The notes: generated by a model not told the origin, from the letters alone. DNA of 64,000 bases from Aegilops tauschii subsp. strangulata (GCF_002575655.3 NC_053035.3:377495792-377559791), one strand, 5' to 3'. Shown: positions 21,015 through 34,219, counted from the stretch's first letter. A program made the numbers and translations.

Positions 21015-24000
21015 GTGGCATCATGAACCAGGTCTATGCGTAGTTACTATGCACGAGTATAACACAAAGCAGTTGTGGGCGTTGAGTTTGCCAATTCTTC
21101 TTGCCGCTACTAGTCGTTTCTTGTTTCGGCGGCATTGTAGGATGAAGCGGCCCGGACCGACCTTACACGTACGCTTACGTGAGACAGGTTCCACCGATTG
21201 ACATGCACTAGTTGCATAAGGTGGCTAGCGGGTGTCTGTCTCTCCTACTTTAGTCGGAACGGATTCGATGAAAAGGGTCCTTATGAAGGGTAAATAGAAA
21301 TTGGCAAATCACGTTGTGGTCATACGTAGGTAAGAAACGTTCTTGCTAGAAACCTACAAACCACGTAAAAAATTTGCAACAACAATTCGAGGACGTCTAA
21401 CTTGTTTTTGCAGCAAGTGCTATGTGATGTGATATGGCCAGAAGATGTGATGAATGATATATGTGATGTATGAGATTGATCATATTCTTGTAATAGGAAT
21501 CACGACTTGCATGTCGATGAGTATGACAACCGGCAGGAGCCATAGGAGTTGTCTTTATTATTTTGCATGACCTGCGTGTCATTGAATAACGCCATGTAAA
21601 TTACTTTACTTTATTGCTAAACGCGTTAGCCATAGAAGTAGAAGTAATCGTTGGCATGACGACTTCATGAAGACACAATGATGGAGATCATGATGATGGA
21701 GATCATGGTGTCATGCCGGTGACGAAGATGATCATGGTGCCCCGAAGATGGAGATCAAAGGAGCATAATGATATTGGCCATATCATGTCACTATTTGATT
21801 GCATGTGATGTTTATCATATTTTGCATCTTATTTGCTTAGAACGACGGTAGTAAGTAAGATGATCCCTTATAATAATTTCAAGAAAGTGTTCACCCTAAC
21901 TGTGCACCGTTGCGAAGGTTCGTTGTTTCAAAGCACCACGTGATGATCGGGTGTGATAGATTCTAACGTTCGAATACAACGGGTGTTGACGAGCCTAGCA
22001 TGTACAGACATGGCCTCGGAACACACGCAATACACTTAGGTTGACTTGACGAGCCTAGCATGTACAGACATGGCCTCGGAACACGGAGGACCGAAAGGTC
22101 GAGCATGAGTCGTATAGAAGATACGATCAACATGGAGATGTTCACCGATCTTGACTAGTCCGTCTCACGTGATGATCGGACACGGCCTAGTTAAGCTCGG
22201 ATCATGTTTCACTTAGATGACTAGAGGGATGTCTATCTGAATGGGAGTTCATAATCAGATGAACTTCATTATCATGAACATAGTCAAAAGGGTATTTGCA
22301 AATTATGTCATAGCTTGCGCTTTAGTTCTACTGGTTAAGATATGTTCCTAGAGAAAATTTAGTTGAAAGTTGGTAGTAAGAATTATGCGAACTGGGTCCG
22401 TAAACTGAGGATTGTCCTCATTGCTGCACAGAAGGCTTATGTCCTTAATGCACCGCTCGGTGTGCTGAACCTCAGCGTCGTCTGTAGATGTTACGAAACA
22501 TCTGACATACACGTTTTGATGACTACGTGATAGTTTAGTGCGGTTTAGAATTGTGGCACCAAAGATGTTTTTGAAACGTCGCAGAACATGTGAGATGTTC
22601 CGAAGACTGAAATTGGGATTTCAGACTAGTGCCCACATCAAGAGGTATGAGACCTCTGACAAGTTTCTTAAGCCTGCAAACTAAGGGAGAAAAGCTCAAT
22701 CGTTGAGCGTGTGCTTAGATTGTCTGAGTGCCACAATCGCTTGAATCGAGTGGGAGTTAATCTCCCAGATGAGATAGTGATAGTTCTCCATAGTCACTGC
22801 CACCAAGCTAGTAGAGCTTCGTGATGAACTATAACATATCAAGGATAGTCATGATGATCCTTGAGCTATTCGCGATGTTTGACACCGCGAGAGTAGAAAT
22901 CAAGAAGGAGCATCAATTGTTGATGGTTAGTAAAACCACTAGTTTAAGAAGGGCAAGGGCAAAAGGGATACTTCATGAAACAGCAAGTCGTTTGCTGCTC
23001 TAGTGAAGAATCCCAAGGTTGAACCCAAACCCGAGACTAAGTGCTTCTGTAAAGAGAGGAACGGTCACTGAAGCAGTACTACCCTAGATACTTGGTAGAT
23101 GAGAAGGCAGGCAAGGTCGACAGAAGTATATTGGATATACGTTATATGAATGTGTACTTTACTAGTACTCCTAGCAGCACCAGGGTATTAGATACCGGTT
23201 CGGTTGCTAAGTGTTAGTAACTCGAAATAAAAGATGCGGAATAAACGGAGACTAGCTAAAGGTGAGATGACGATATGTGTTGGAGGTGTTTCCAAGGTTG
23301 ATGTGATCAAGCATCGAATGCTCCCTCTACCATCGAGATTTGGTGTTTGCGTTAAGCATGATTGGATTATGTTTATCGCAATACGGTTATTCATTTAAGG
23401 AGAATAATGGTTACTCTGTTTATTTGAATAATACCTTCAATGGTCTTGCACCTAAAATGAATCTCGATCGTAGTGATACACATGTTCGTGCCAAAATATA
23501 TAAAATAGTAATGATAGTTCCACATACTTGTGGCACTGCCATTTGAGTCATATTGGTATAAAACGCATGAAGAAGCTCCATGTAGATGGATCTTTGGACT
23601 CAGTCGTTTTTTGAAAAGATTGAGACATGCGAACCATGTCTATTGGTATATATGCATGAAGAAACTCCATGCAGATGGAGCGTTTGGACTCACTTGATTT
23701 TGAATCACTTGAGACATGCAAATCATACCACATGGGCAAGATGACTAAAAGTCCTCGTTTTCAGTAAAATGGAACAAGAGAGCAACTTATTGGAAGTAAT
23801 GCATTTTGATGTATGCAGTCCAATGAGTGCTGAGGCATGCAGTGGATATCGTTATGTTCTTACTTCACAGATGATTTGAGTAGATGCTGAGTGTATTTAC
23901 TTGATGAAACACAAGTCTGAATTATTGAAAGGTTCAAGTAATTTCAGAGTGAAGTTGAAGATCGTCGTGACAAGAGGATAAAATGTCTGTGATATGATCA

Positions 24001-26150
24001 TAGAGATGAGTATCTGAGTTGCGAGTTTGGCACACAATTGAGACATTGTGGAAAGTGTTTCACAATTAATACCGCCTGGAACACCATAGTGTGATGGTGT
24101 GTCCAGACATCATAGCTGCACCCTATTGGATATGGTGCATACCATGATGTCTCTTATCGAATTACCACTATCGTTTATGGGTTAGGCATTAGAGACAACC
24201 GCATTCACTTTAAAAGGGGCACCACGCAATTCCGTTGAGACAACACCGTTTAGAGAAACCTAAGTTGTCGTTTCTTAAAAGTTTGGGGCTGCGATGCTTA
24301 TGTGAAAAAGTTTCAGGCTGATAAGCTCGAACCCAAAGCGGATAAATGCATCTTCATAGAATACCCAAAAACAGTTTGGTATACCTCCTATTTCAGATCT
24401 GGAAGCAAAAGTAATTGCTTCTAGAAATGAGTCCTTTCTCGAGGAAAAGTTTCTCTCGAAAGAATTGAGTGGGAGGATGGTGGAGACTTGATAAGGTTAT
24501 TGAACCGTCGCTTCAACTAGTGTGTAGCAGGGCACAGGAAGTTGTTCCTGTGGCACCTACACCAATTGAAGTGGAAGCTTATGATAGTGATCATGAAACT
24601 TCGGATCAAGTCACTACAAAACCTCGTAGGACGACGAGGATGCGCACTACTTCAGAGTAATGTGTGATCCTGTCATGGAAGTCATGTTGCTAGACAACAA
24701 TGAACCTACGAGCTATGGAGAAGCGATGGTGGGCCCATATTCCGACGAATGGCTCGAGGCCATGAAATCCGAGATAGAATCCATGTATCAGAACAAAGCG
24801 TGGACTTTGGTGAACTTGCCCGATGATCGGCAAGCCATTGAGATAAATGGATCTTTAAGAAGAAGACAGACATGGATGGTAATGTTACCGTCTATGAAGC
24901 TCGACTTGTGGCAAAGAGTATTTTCACAAGTTCAAGGAGTTGACTACGATGAGTTTTTCTCATCCGTAGCGATGCTTAGGTCCGTCGGAATCATGTTAGC
25001 ATTAGCTGCATTTATGAAATCTGGCAGATGGATGTCAAAACAAGTTTCCTTACCAGTTTTCGTAAGGAAAGGTTGTATGTGATACAATCAGAAAGGTTTT
25101 GTCGATCCTAAGGATACTAAAAGGTATGCTAGCTCCAGCGATCCTTCCATGGATTAGAGCAAGCATCTCGGAGTCAGAATATACGCTTTGATGGAGTGAT
25201 CAAAGTTTTTGGGTTTATACAAAGTTTGTTAGAAACTTGTATTTACAATAAAGTGAGTGGGAGCGCTACAACATTTCTGATAAGTATATGTGAATGACAT
25301 ATTGTTGATCCGAAATGATGTAAAAAAAATTCTGGAAAGCATAAAGGGTTGTTTGAAAGGAGTTTTTCAAAGGAAGACCTGGATAAAGCTGCTTACACAT
25401 TGGGCATCAAGATCCATAGAGATAGATCAAGACGCCTGATGATACTTTCAAAAGACAGCACACCTTGACATGATTTTGAAAGAGTTCAAAATAGATCAGC
25501 AAAGAAGGAGTTCTTGGCTGTGTTACAAGGTGTGAGTATTGAGTGAGACTCAAGACCTGACCACAGCGGAAGATAGAGAAAGGACGAAGGTCGTCCCCTA
25601 TGCATTAGACGTAGGCTCTATAGTATGCTATGCTGTGTACCGCACATGTAGTGTGCCTTGCCATGAGTTGGTCAAGAGGGTACAATGGTGATCCGGGAAA
25701 GGATCTCATGACAGCGGTCGAACTTATCCTTAGTACCTAGTGGATTAAGCAATTTTCTCGATTATGGAGGTGGAAAGGAGTTCGTCGTAAAGGGTTACGT
25801 CGATGCGAACTTTGACACTAATCCGGATGACTCTGAGTAGTAAACCGGATTCGTATAGTAGAGCAATTATTTGAAATGGCTCCAAATAGCGCGTGGTAGC
25901 ATCCACAAGATGACATAGATATTCATAAAGCACACGGTACTGAAAGGTTCAGACCCGTTGACTAATAACCTCTCTCACAAGCATAACATGACCAAACCAG
26001 AACACATTGAGTGATAATCACATAGTGATGTGAACTAGATTGTTGACTCTAGTAAACTCTTTAGATGTTGGTCACATGGTGATGTGACCAGTGAGTGTTA
26101 ATCACATGGTGATGTGAACTAGATTATTGACTCTAGTGCAAGTGGGAGAC
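21015..26150 (+). pseudogene. Decayed copia gag-pol internal region
   Basis: A degenerate primer-binding site 'tggcatcatgaacc' lies near 21016. Recognisable remnants follow in the expected copia order. Near 22380 is a gag core ('NYANWVRKLRIVL'), and near 23040 a zinc-knuckle remnant ('CFCKERNGH'). Near 23190 is a protease active-site remnant ('VLDTGSVAKC'), and near 23560-24200 the integrase region. A reverse transcriptase lies at 24660-25082 ('SDEWLEAMKSEIES', 'QVQGVDYDEFFSSVAMLRSV'), then a decayed RNase H part. Stops and frameshifts break every domain. A 37-base direct repeat ('gacgagcctagcatgtacag' start) occurs at 21988 and 22048 in the leader. The 3' end holds the purine-rich 'caagtgggagac' polypurine tract before LTR 2. 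It cannot be functional. Confidence 0.85.
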
Positions 26151-27869
26151 TGTTGGAAATATGCCCTAGAGGCAATAATAAATGGTTATTATTATATTTC
26201 TTTGTTCATGGTAATTGTCTATTATTCATGCTATAATTGTATTGTCCGGAAATCGTAATACATGTGTGAATACATAGACCACAACCTGTCCCTAGTAAGC
26301 CTCTAGTTGACTAGCTCGTTGATCAACATATGGTCATGGTTTCCTGACTATGGACATTGGATGTCATTGATAACGGGATCACATCATTAGGAGAATGATG
26401 TGATGGACAAGACCCAATCCTAAGCATAGCATAAAAGATCGTGTAGTTTCATTTGCTAGAGCTTTTCCAATGTCAAGTATCTTTTCCTTAGACCATGAGA
26501 TCGTGCAACTCCCGGATACCGTAGGAGTGCTTTGGGTGTGCCAAACGTCACAACGTAACTGGGTGACTATAAAGGTGCACTACGGGTATCTCCGAAAGTG
26601 TCTGTTGGGTTGGCACGGATCGAGACTGGGATTTGTCACTCCGTGTGACGGAGAGGTATCTCTGGGCCCACTCGGTAATGCATCATCATAATGAGCTCAA
26701 TGTGACTAAGGCGTTAGTCACGGGATCATGCATTGCGGTACGAGTAAAGAGACTTTCCGGTAACGAGATTGAACAAGGTATTGGGATACCGACGATCGAA
26801 TCTCGGGCAAGTAACATACCGATTGACAAAGGGAATTGCATACGGATTGATTGAATCCTCGACACCGTGGTTCATCCGATGAGATCATCGTGGAACATGT
26901 GGGAGCCAACATGGGTATCCAGATCCCGCTGTTGGTTATTGACCGGAGAGGCGTCTCGGTCATGTCTGCATGTCTCCCGAACCCGTAGGGTCTACACACT
27001 TAAGGTCCGGTGACGCTAGGGTTGTAGAGATATATGTATGCGGAAACCCGAAAGTTGTTCGGAGTCCCGGATGAGATCCCGGACGTCACGAGAGGTTCCG
27101 GAATGGTCCGGAGGTGAAGAATTATATATAGGAAGTCAAGTTTCGGCCACCGGGAAAGTTTTGGGGGTTACCGGTATTGTACCGGGACTACCGGAAGGGT
27201 CCCGGGGGTCCATCGGGTGGGGCCACCTGTCCCGGAGGGCCCCGTGGGCTGAAAGTGGAAGGGAACCAGCCCTTAGTGGGCTGGGGCGCCCCCCTTGGGC
27301 CTCCCCCATGCGCCTAGGGTTGGGAACCCTAGGGGGGAGCTTCCCCCTTGCCTTGGGGGGCAAGGCACCCCTTTCCACCCCTTGGCCGCCCCCCCAACCC
27401 TAGATGGGTTTTGGCCGCCCCCCCCTCCCAAGGGGGCCTATATAAAGGGGGGGGGGAGGGAGGGCAGCAACCTACAGCCTTGGGCGCCTCCCTCCTCCCC
27501 TGCAACACCTCTCTCTCTCCCTCGCAGAAGCTCGGCGAAGCCCTGCCGGAGACCCGCTACATCCACCACCACGCCGTCGTGCTGCTGGATCTCCATCAAC
27601 CTCTCCTTCCCCCTTGCTGGATCAAGAAGGAGGAGACGTCGCTGCACCGTACGTGTGTTGAACGCGGAGGTGTCATCCGTTCGGCACTCGGTCATCGGTG
27701 ATTTGGATCACGGCGAGTACGACTCCATCATCCACGTTCATTGGAACGCTTCCGCTCACGATCTACAAGGGTATGTAGATGCACTCCCTTCCCCTCGTTG
27801 CTAGTACACTCCATAGATGCATCTTGGTGAGCGTAGGAAAATTTTAAAATTATGCTACGATTCCCAACA
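26151..27869 (+). repeat. Angela LTR 2 (middle LTR, 1719 bp)
   Basis: Begins TGTTGGAAATATG and ends 'ttcccaaca'. Differs from LTRs 1 and 3 at many shared sites, including 'atatggtcatgg', 'gtagtttcattt', 'gactttccgg', 'gattgacaaagg' and a different segment around 27380-27430. It is followed by AATGC, which matches neither outer flank. Confidence 0.95.
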
Positions 27870-28440
27870 AATGCTACATCATAGGATATACCAGAGTGTA
27901 CACATAATCTATTTCTTCTATAGGTGCACCAAGAGTGGCAGTAAAAATATGAGGTCAAATGCCTATTAAATATATGCACAGTATAAAAGGTGTGTACCGC
28001 AAGCAAACACATTCATGTATTACTCAGAAAGCATATGCAGGAGACAGATGTGAGGTAAAAACTGAGCTTAAAATGGTCGTAGAACCACAGCAGTAGCACC
28101 AACACAATTAATCTAACAGAAAAGGTTGATCAAAGTCATCTCAGGTAGGAAATCAGTCTACAAACTCCCTGGAGCATCAAGGACACAGTAAGACAAGAGT
28201 GATAACATGAAGCAATTACATGCTTGCTGGTATAGATGACTCACACAAAGCTCATGAAAATCCATAAGCTTCACTCAAATTAACACACACAAACAGGGCA
28301 AGAATTCGTAAATAACCAGACATAGTATCTCAAAAATGTACAAATTATGTACACAAATTTCTATTGCCTACCGACCTAGCTCAAGGAATGCACTCAGATA
28401 CTGAACCTTAGGAGTAGTGAATACACAAATTACTATTACC
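27870..28440. other. Unidentified AT-rich segment between LTR 2 and gypsy fragments
   Basis: No ORF or element border was recognised. By position it is either flanking DNA carried along with the second Angela or material nested in the first Angela. Confidence 0.4.
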
Positions 28441-28705
28441 TACGACGATATGACCGAGGTGTAAAACTGTGGAGGGGGGCACCGCACACGGCTAAGAGAT
28501 TGTCTGTTGTGTCTTTGGGTGCCCCCTTGGCTACGTATATAAAGGAGGGAGGAGGAGGAGGCCGGCCTAGGAGGGGCGCGCCTATAGGGGGAGTCCAACT
28601 AGGATTCCCCCAATGTGACGTGGGAGTCCTCGGGCCTATGTGACGTAGGAAATCCTAGTTGGAGTCCCCTTCCTTTTCCAAGAGGGGAGAGAGGGAAGGA
28701 GTAGG
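28441..28705. mobile_element. Unassigned gypsy LTR-like fragment
   Basis: Contains 'gtatataaaggagggagg', a GGCCGGCC/GGCGCGCC-rich stretch and repeated 'cctatgtgacgt(g/a)gg'. This texture is typical of Triticeae gypsy LTR promoter regions, but I cannot assign a family or orientation firmly. Confidence 0.4.
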
Positions 28706-29103
28706 TGAGGGAGTCCTGGATTAAGGGGTCCTCGGGCGTCCGGCCTATGTGACGTGGGCCGGACTGATGGGTTGTGAAGATACAAGACAGAAGACTCTCT
28801 CCCGTGTCCAGATGGGACTATCCTTGGCGTGCATGGCAAGGCTGGCGTTCGGATATGAAGATTCCTTTCTCTGTAACCGACTTTGTTCAACCCTAGCCCC
28901 CTTCGGTGTCTATATAAACCGGAGGGTTTAGTCCGTAGAGGCAATCATAATCATAATCATACAGACTAGACTTTTAGGGTTTTAGCCATTACGATCTCGT
29001 GGTAGATCAACTCTTGTAATACTCATATTCATCAAGATCAATCAAGCAGGAAGTAGGGTATTACCTCCATAGAGAGAGCTCGAACCTGGGTAAACATCGT
29101 GTT
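28706..29103 (+). mobile_element. Truncated gypsy LTR of the same family as 46991-47470
   Basis: It begins 'tgagggagtcctgg' and matches the reverse complement of 46991-47470 through 'tatataaaccggagggttt', 'gatctcgtggtagatc' and 'cgaacctgggtaaacatcgtg'. There it breaks directly into Angela internal sequence at about 29102. The last ~90 bases of the LTR are missing. Confidence 0.8.
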
Positions 29104-29210
29104 GGACTCTAGTAAACTCTTTAGATGTTGGTCACATGGTGATGTGACCAGTGAGTGTTAATCACATGGTGATGTGAACTAGATTATTGACTCTAGTGCA
29201 AGTGGGAGAC
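29104..29210 (+). mobile_element. 3' end of an Angela internal region
   Basis: It is identical by eye to 26044-26150 at a constant offset of 3060 bases, including 'gatgtgaccagtgagtg' and the polypurine tract. This is the remnant of the first Angela's internal region. Confidence 0.9.
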
Positions 29211-30924
29211 TGTTGGAAATATGCCCTAGAGGCAATAATAAATGGTTATTATTATATTTCTTTGTTCATGGTAATTGTCTATTATTCATGCTATAATTGT
29301 ATTGTCCGGAAATCGTAATACATGTGTGAATAGATAGACCACAACCTGTCCCTAGTAAGTCTCTAGTTGACTAGCTCGTTGATCAACAGATAGTCATGGT
29401 TTCCTGACTATGGACATTGGATGTCATTGATAACGGGATCACATCATTAGGAGAATGATGTGATGGACAAGACCCAATCCTAAGCATAGCATAAAAGATC
29501 GTGTACTTTCGTTTGCTAGAGCTTTTCCAATGTCAAGTATCTTTTCCTTAGACCATGAGATCGTGCAACTCCCGGATACCGTAGGAGTGCTTTGGGTGTG
29601 CCAAACGTCACAACGTAACTGGGTGACTATAAAGGTGCACTACGGGTATCTCCGAAAGTGTCTGTTGGGTTGGCACGGATCGAGACTGGGATTTGTCACT
29701 CCGTGTGACGGAGAGGTATCTCTGGGCCCACTCGGTAATGCATCATCATAATGAGCTCAATGTGACTAAGGCGTTAGTCACGGGATCATGCATTGCGGTA
29801 CGAGTAAAGAGACTTGCCGGTAACGAGATTGAACAAGGTATTGGGATACCGACGATCGAATCTCGGGCAAGTAACATACCGATTGACGAAGGGAATTGCA
29901 TACGGATTGATTGAATCCTCGACACCATGGTTCATCCGATGAGATCATCGTGGAACATGTGGGAGCCAACATGGGTATCCAGATCCCGCTGTTGGTTATT
30001 GACCGGAGAGGCGTCTCGGTCATGTCTGCATGTCTCCCGAACCCGTAGGGTCTACACACTTAAGGTCCGGTGACGCTAGGGTTGTAGAGATATATGTATG
30101 CGGAAACCCGAAAGTTGTTCGGAGTCCCGGATGAGATCCCGGACGTCACGAGAGGTTCCGGAATGGTCCGGAGGTGAAGAATTATATATAGGAAGTCCAG
30201 TTTCGGCCACCGGGAAAGTTTCGGGGGTTACCGGTATTGTACCGGGACCACCGGAAGGGTCCCGGGGGTCCACCGGGTGGGGCCACCTATCCCGGAGGGC
30301 CCCGTGGGCTGAAAGTGGAAGGGAACCAGCCCTTAGTGGGCTGGGGCGCCCCCCTTGGGCCTCCCCCCATGCGCCTAGGGTTGGGAACCCTAGGGGGGTT
30401 TCCCCTTGCCTTGGGGGGCAAGGCAACCCCTTCCCCCCTTGTGGCCGCCGCCCCCCCTTGAGATCCCATCTCTTGGGGCCGGCGCCCCCCCAGGGGGCCT
30501 ATATAAAGGGGGGGAGGGAGGGCAGCACACAACAGCCTTGGGCGCCTCCCTCCTCCCCTGCAACACCTCTCTCTCTTGCGCAGAAGCTTGCGAAGCCCTG
30601 CCGGAGACCCGCTACATCCACCACCACGCCGTCGTGCTGTTGGATCTCCATCAACCTCTCCTTCCCCCTTGCTGGATCAAGAAGGAGGAGACGTCGCTGC
30701 ACCGTACGTGTGTTGAATGCGGAGGTGCCGTCCGTTCGGCACTCGGTCATCGGTGATTTGGATCACGGCGAGTACGACTCCGTCATCCACGTTCATTGGA
30801 ACGCTTCCGCTCGCGATCTACAAGGGTATGTAGATGCACTCCCTTCCCCTCATTGCTAGTATACTCCATAGATGCATCTTGGTGAACGTAGGAAAATTTT
30901 AAAATTATGCTACGATTCCCAACA
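29211..30924 (+). repeat. Angela LTR 3 (3' LTR, 1714 bp)
   Basis: Begins TGTTGGAAATATG and ends 'ttcccaaca', followed by the AGCTA duplication. It is a sister of LTR 1, with only scattered differences (for example 'aatagatag', 'agtctctag'). Confidence 0.95.
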
Positions 30925-30929
30925 AGCTA
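30925..30929. repeat. Right target-site duplication AGCTA of the Angela composite
   Basis: AGCTA follows LTR 3 and matches 19299-19303. Confidence 0.75.
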
Positions 30930-31660
30930 GCTATAGCACGGACACTGTTGTCGGATGGGACTCGTGTTTATAGAATAGGAGTACTGAGCACTCGTGCCTC
31001 TTTTTTTTTAGGGAAAAATTAGTCGTATGTCTAGTACCACTAGTTGGGTGCGTGCGACCTATAGCTGTCATCACTTTAGGTCTCCTTTTCGAACCGCGGC
31101 TACGCTTCACAGTACATATTATTTCACGCATTTATCCTCCTATATGTACTCCTAGGCTATTTCCACGTGCTCCCATTCGCCGGCATGTGGGACATAGAGC
31201 ATCTGGGTCGTAGTGCATGCACGACTCGGAGCATATGCCGGGGTACTTTACATTTCAGACCTCACGAATTACATGCAAACCCCCCGCAGAAGAATAAATA
31301 AATGAATGAATTACTACATGAAACCGGATTATTTTCGTGGAAACCGGAGCACGTTCATTAAATTTTGGACATAACACATTTATAAAAAATGACCGGACCG
31401 AAACCAGTCTAAGGGCCTCTTTGATTTTTCCCGCAAAAAAGGGCCTCTTTGATTCGCAGGATACTGAAAACACAGGAATGGGGAAAGTATGATGGCGATG
31501 AACCGAGACGAGGAGAACTCTAACTCAGTTAGAGGTTAGAGTTAGATTCTAACCCTGAACTAACTCTAAACCAAAGAGGTGTATGGATGGCAGGGTTAGA
31601 TTGACAATAAATGCTCTATCTCAATCATTTGACTACTTTGGACCCTATTTCCTGCCGGAT
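30930..31660. other. Gene-free stretch
   Basis: No ORF or complete element was recognised. 31510-31580 holds an internally repeated 'ctaact(c)', 'gttagag' segment ending 'ccaaagagg', which has a loose counterpart near 33300-33350. Confidence 0.35.
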
Positions 31661-31663
31661 TTG

Positions 31664-32009
31664 GAGGGTGCTTGGATACGTTTTAGTTCCATGACTAAAA
31701 GTAGTGGGACTAAAACTTGCTAGCCTCACCCATGCTTGGATCCAAATACTAAAGAGACTAAAATCAAGTTAATGAGCATTTATTATCCTCCAAACCCTCC
31801 AATCTAGAACTCGCCTGTGTTAAAGGAGAGGAGTTAAATGAGGAGAGAGAGGACTAATCCACATTTTAGTAGGGGTACCCCTGACTAAATTTTTTTAGTC
31901 TCAAGACTAGTTTTAGCCCCTCTTTAGTCAGGGGTGCTTGGAACTTTAGCCTCTTAAAGAGACTATTTTTAGTCAGACTAAAATAAGTCCCTTGGATCCA
32001 AGCACCCTC
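31664..32009. mobile_element. Tourist-like (PIF/Harbinger) MITE, 346 bp
   Basis: Inverted ends 'gagggtgcttggat' and 'atccaagcaccctc' are bounded by the 3-bp direct repeat TTG (31661-31663 and 32010-32012). The interior is rich in 'gactaaaa' and its complement. Confidence 0.85.
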
Positions 32010-32391
32010 TTGGTGTGGCCAGCTCTTCTGTGGCCTCCTCCCGCTCACAATTGACATAAACGAACCATCTATACAAATCAAGCATGCAAAACATGATAAT
32101 TTTTACTTTGTCCATACAAATGAGATATCCCACTTAAACATACAAGTCGTCAATCAAGCTTCACAAAATAAAAAAACACTTCATGAAACAAAGAATGAGC
32201 TAAATCATCATGGAAGTCATTCACGATAGGGAGGGAGCCCGGAGCCCCTCACGCACCGAGGGAGGAGCTCGCCATCGTCGCTCTGGAGGAAGGCTGTGTA
32301 GAGCCCAAGCCCCGAGAACCCCTCCGACGCCGGCCCTTGCGAGTTGAGGTCGACACCGGCATGGGTAGCAGGGCCGCTTGCCGCCGACTGG

Positions 32392-32783
32392 GAACTTAAT
32401 CTTTGGGCCTCTAGAAATAATGCAAGCCTGTAACTAAAATACCTAGAAAGGTGAACTGAATCTTTGGGCCTCTAGAAATAATGCAAGCCTGAAACTGAAA
32501 TACCTAGAAAGGTGAACTGAATCTTTGGGCCTCTAGAAATAATGCAAGCCTGAAAGTGAAATACCTAGAAAGGTGAACTGAATCTTCGGGCCTCTAGAAA
32601 TAATGCAAGCCTGAAACTGAAATACCTAGAAAGGTGAACTGAATCTTTGGGCCTCTAGAAATAATGCAAGCCTGAAATTGAAATACCTAGAAAGGTGAAT
32701 TGAATCTTTGGGCCTCTAGAAATAATGCAAGCCTGAAATTGAAATACCTAGAAAGGTGACCTGAATCTTTGGGCCTCTAGAAA
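32392..32783. repeat. 61-bp minisatellite, six full copies plus a partial one
   Basis: The unit starts 'gaactgaatctttgggcctc' and ends 'cctagaaaggt'. Copies start at 32392, 32453, 32514, 32575, 32636 and 32697, with only a few substitutions each. A truncated seventh follows at 32758. Confidence 0.95.
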
Positions 32784-32789
32784 GATTTA

Positions 32790-33500
32790 TTACCTCCTCA
32801 AGCAGCATCAAACAATTCCATGTGTGCATCACAAATCTATACCAAGTTTGATCAGGATCTACTTTTCCAAATAAGAATTAGCGCTAGAGCAAGCAAGATC
32901 AATGATATGGCCGTGAGACAGAGAAGGAACGAACAAACTCACCCCTCTCGCGACCTCCCTGGTAGATGCGCCGCCGCCGCGCATGACAGAGGGAGAAAAA
33001 CGACTGGTGAAGGGGGAGCGGGGCGACCTTCGAAGGCCGGAGGGAGAGGGCGGCCGGAGTAGGGCGGCGGAGGCCGGAAGGAGAGGGCGGCCGGAGGAGA
33101 GAGAGGGCGAGCGGCCCTATGGGGAACAGAGAGGAGTCGTGCGAGAGGGGGAGCGATTTGGTGCGGGCAAGGGAGATTTTTTAGTTCTCTTTTAGTGGGC
33201 CCGAGGATAACTAACCCAATTAGAACCTCTCCACCGGGCTAGTTTTTTTAGCTGGGTTAGAGCAAACTAGCTCAAACTAACCCCTCTTGTTTCGATAATT
33301 TGAGGCTATTTCAACCCAAACTAGCTCTAACTCAGGGATCCAAACAAAGAGGAGTGTTACTGTACATGCTACAGTGTGGATCGTAGCACATTGTTTTTTA
33401 TGGCCATATCACCACATTGTTTTCTATTGCTGGTTCATTGGGCTACCGTGGTTCGCACAGCTGGTTCACTGGGCTGCCGTGGTTCGTACTCCTCCAACCT
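32790..33500. other. GC-rich, purine-biased stretch without a supported gene
   Basis: 32940-33180 is strongly G/A-rich with 'ggcggccgga' repeats and open frames of low complexity. The composition resembles a reverse-complemented first exon or leader, but no splice-consistent model is supported. Confidence 0.3.
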
Positions 33501-33508
33501 GAGTAGTA

Positions 33509-33665
33509 CTCCCTCTGTTCCTAAATATAAGTCTTCGTAGATATTTCACTGTGGACCACATACGGATGTATATAGATGCATTTTATGTGTAGATTCACTC
33601 ATTTTTCTCTGTATGTGGTCCATAGTGAAATCTCTTCAAAGACTTATATTTAGGAACGGAGGGAG
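33509..33665. mobile_element. Stowaway MITE, 157 bp
   Basis: Termini 'ctccctctgttcctaaatat' and inverted 'atttaggaacggagggag', with TA at 33507-33508 and 33666-33667. Confidence 0.9.
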
Positions 33666-34219
33666 TAGTATAGTACTAGTATATACCGCATCATTCTTTG
33701 CTCCTTCTTACTACTCCGACATGTGGGAGAGCCAGCATCCGGGTCGACGTGTCATGCACCAGATTAGTGCACGGAACGGAAGGGGGGCATCACCCCGGTC
33801 GGAGCACCAGTAATTCATGACTATAGTGAGTGGTCATATCACAAGTCTTTCCAGCAATAACGCGCCATCAAATCGCACAGCCCCACTCGCTCACCCTCCT
33901 CGCCTCTCTGTCAAACCGCCTACCCGAAAACTGCCGCGCGTACTGCCCGGGAAAAGCCCCGCCCTCAACTTTTAACTACGCGAAAATAGTTCGAGCTTGT
34001 TCGTTCTATATAAATACAGTACTTACTGTATGTTTATTCACCCGTGGGGTTGTTCAATGAATGGAGGGGCGGGGAGCACAAGTGAACAATACTGTAGTAC
34101 TACTAGTAGTAAGTAGGAGTCGTACAGTAGTCACCTTAAATAGAGAGTTTCTTTTTCTTTAATGCCACGTACACAAATTGAAACACTTGTTGTGGAGAGA
34201 AAAAAGATAATCACTCCAC

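Larger units (their letters stand above)
19304..30924 (+). mobile_element. Three-LTR Angela/WIS-type copia composite
   Basis: The order is LTR (19304-21014), internal region (21015-26150), LTR (26151-27869), foreign sequence (27870-29103), last ~107 bases of an internal region (29104-29210), LTR (29211-30924). The outer flanks carry the 5-bp duplication AGCTA. The outer LTRs share variants that the middle one lacks, so they are the two LTRs of one insertion and the middle LTR came from another Angela. The simplest history is a second Angela nested in the first in the same orientation, followed by recombination between their internal regions. Confidence 0.8.

Noticed and set aside
26151..30924. 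Simple tandem duplication of one Angela as the cause of three LTRs
   Set aside because: The middle LTR differs from the two outer ones at many sites, and the second 'internal region' is only about 107 bases preceded by gypsy sequence.
31403..33355. Possible 1.95-kb Harbinger-like element with 'cctctttgatt' and 'aaacaaagagg' ends
   Set aside because: The inverted ends are short and the 3-bp flanks do not clearly match; only the inner 346-bp Tourist MITE has solid borders.
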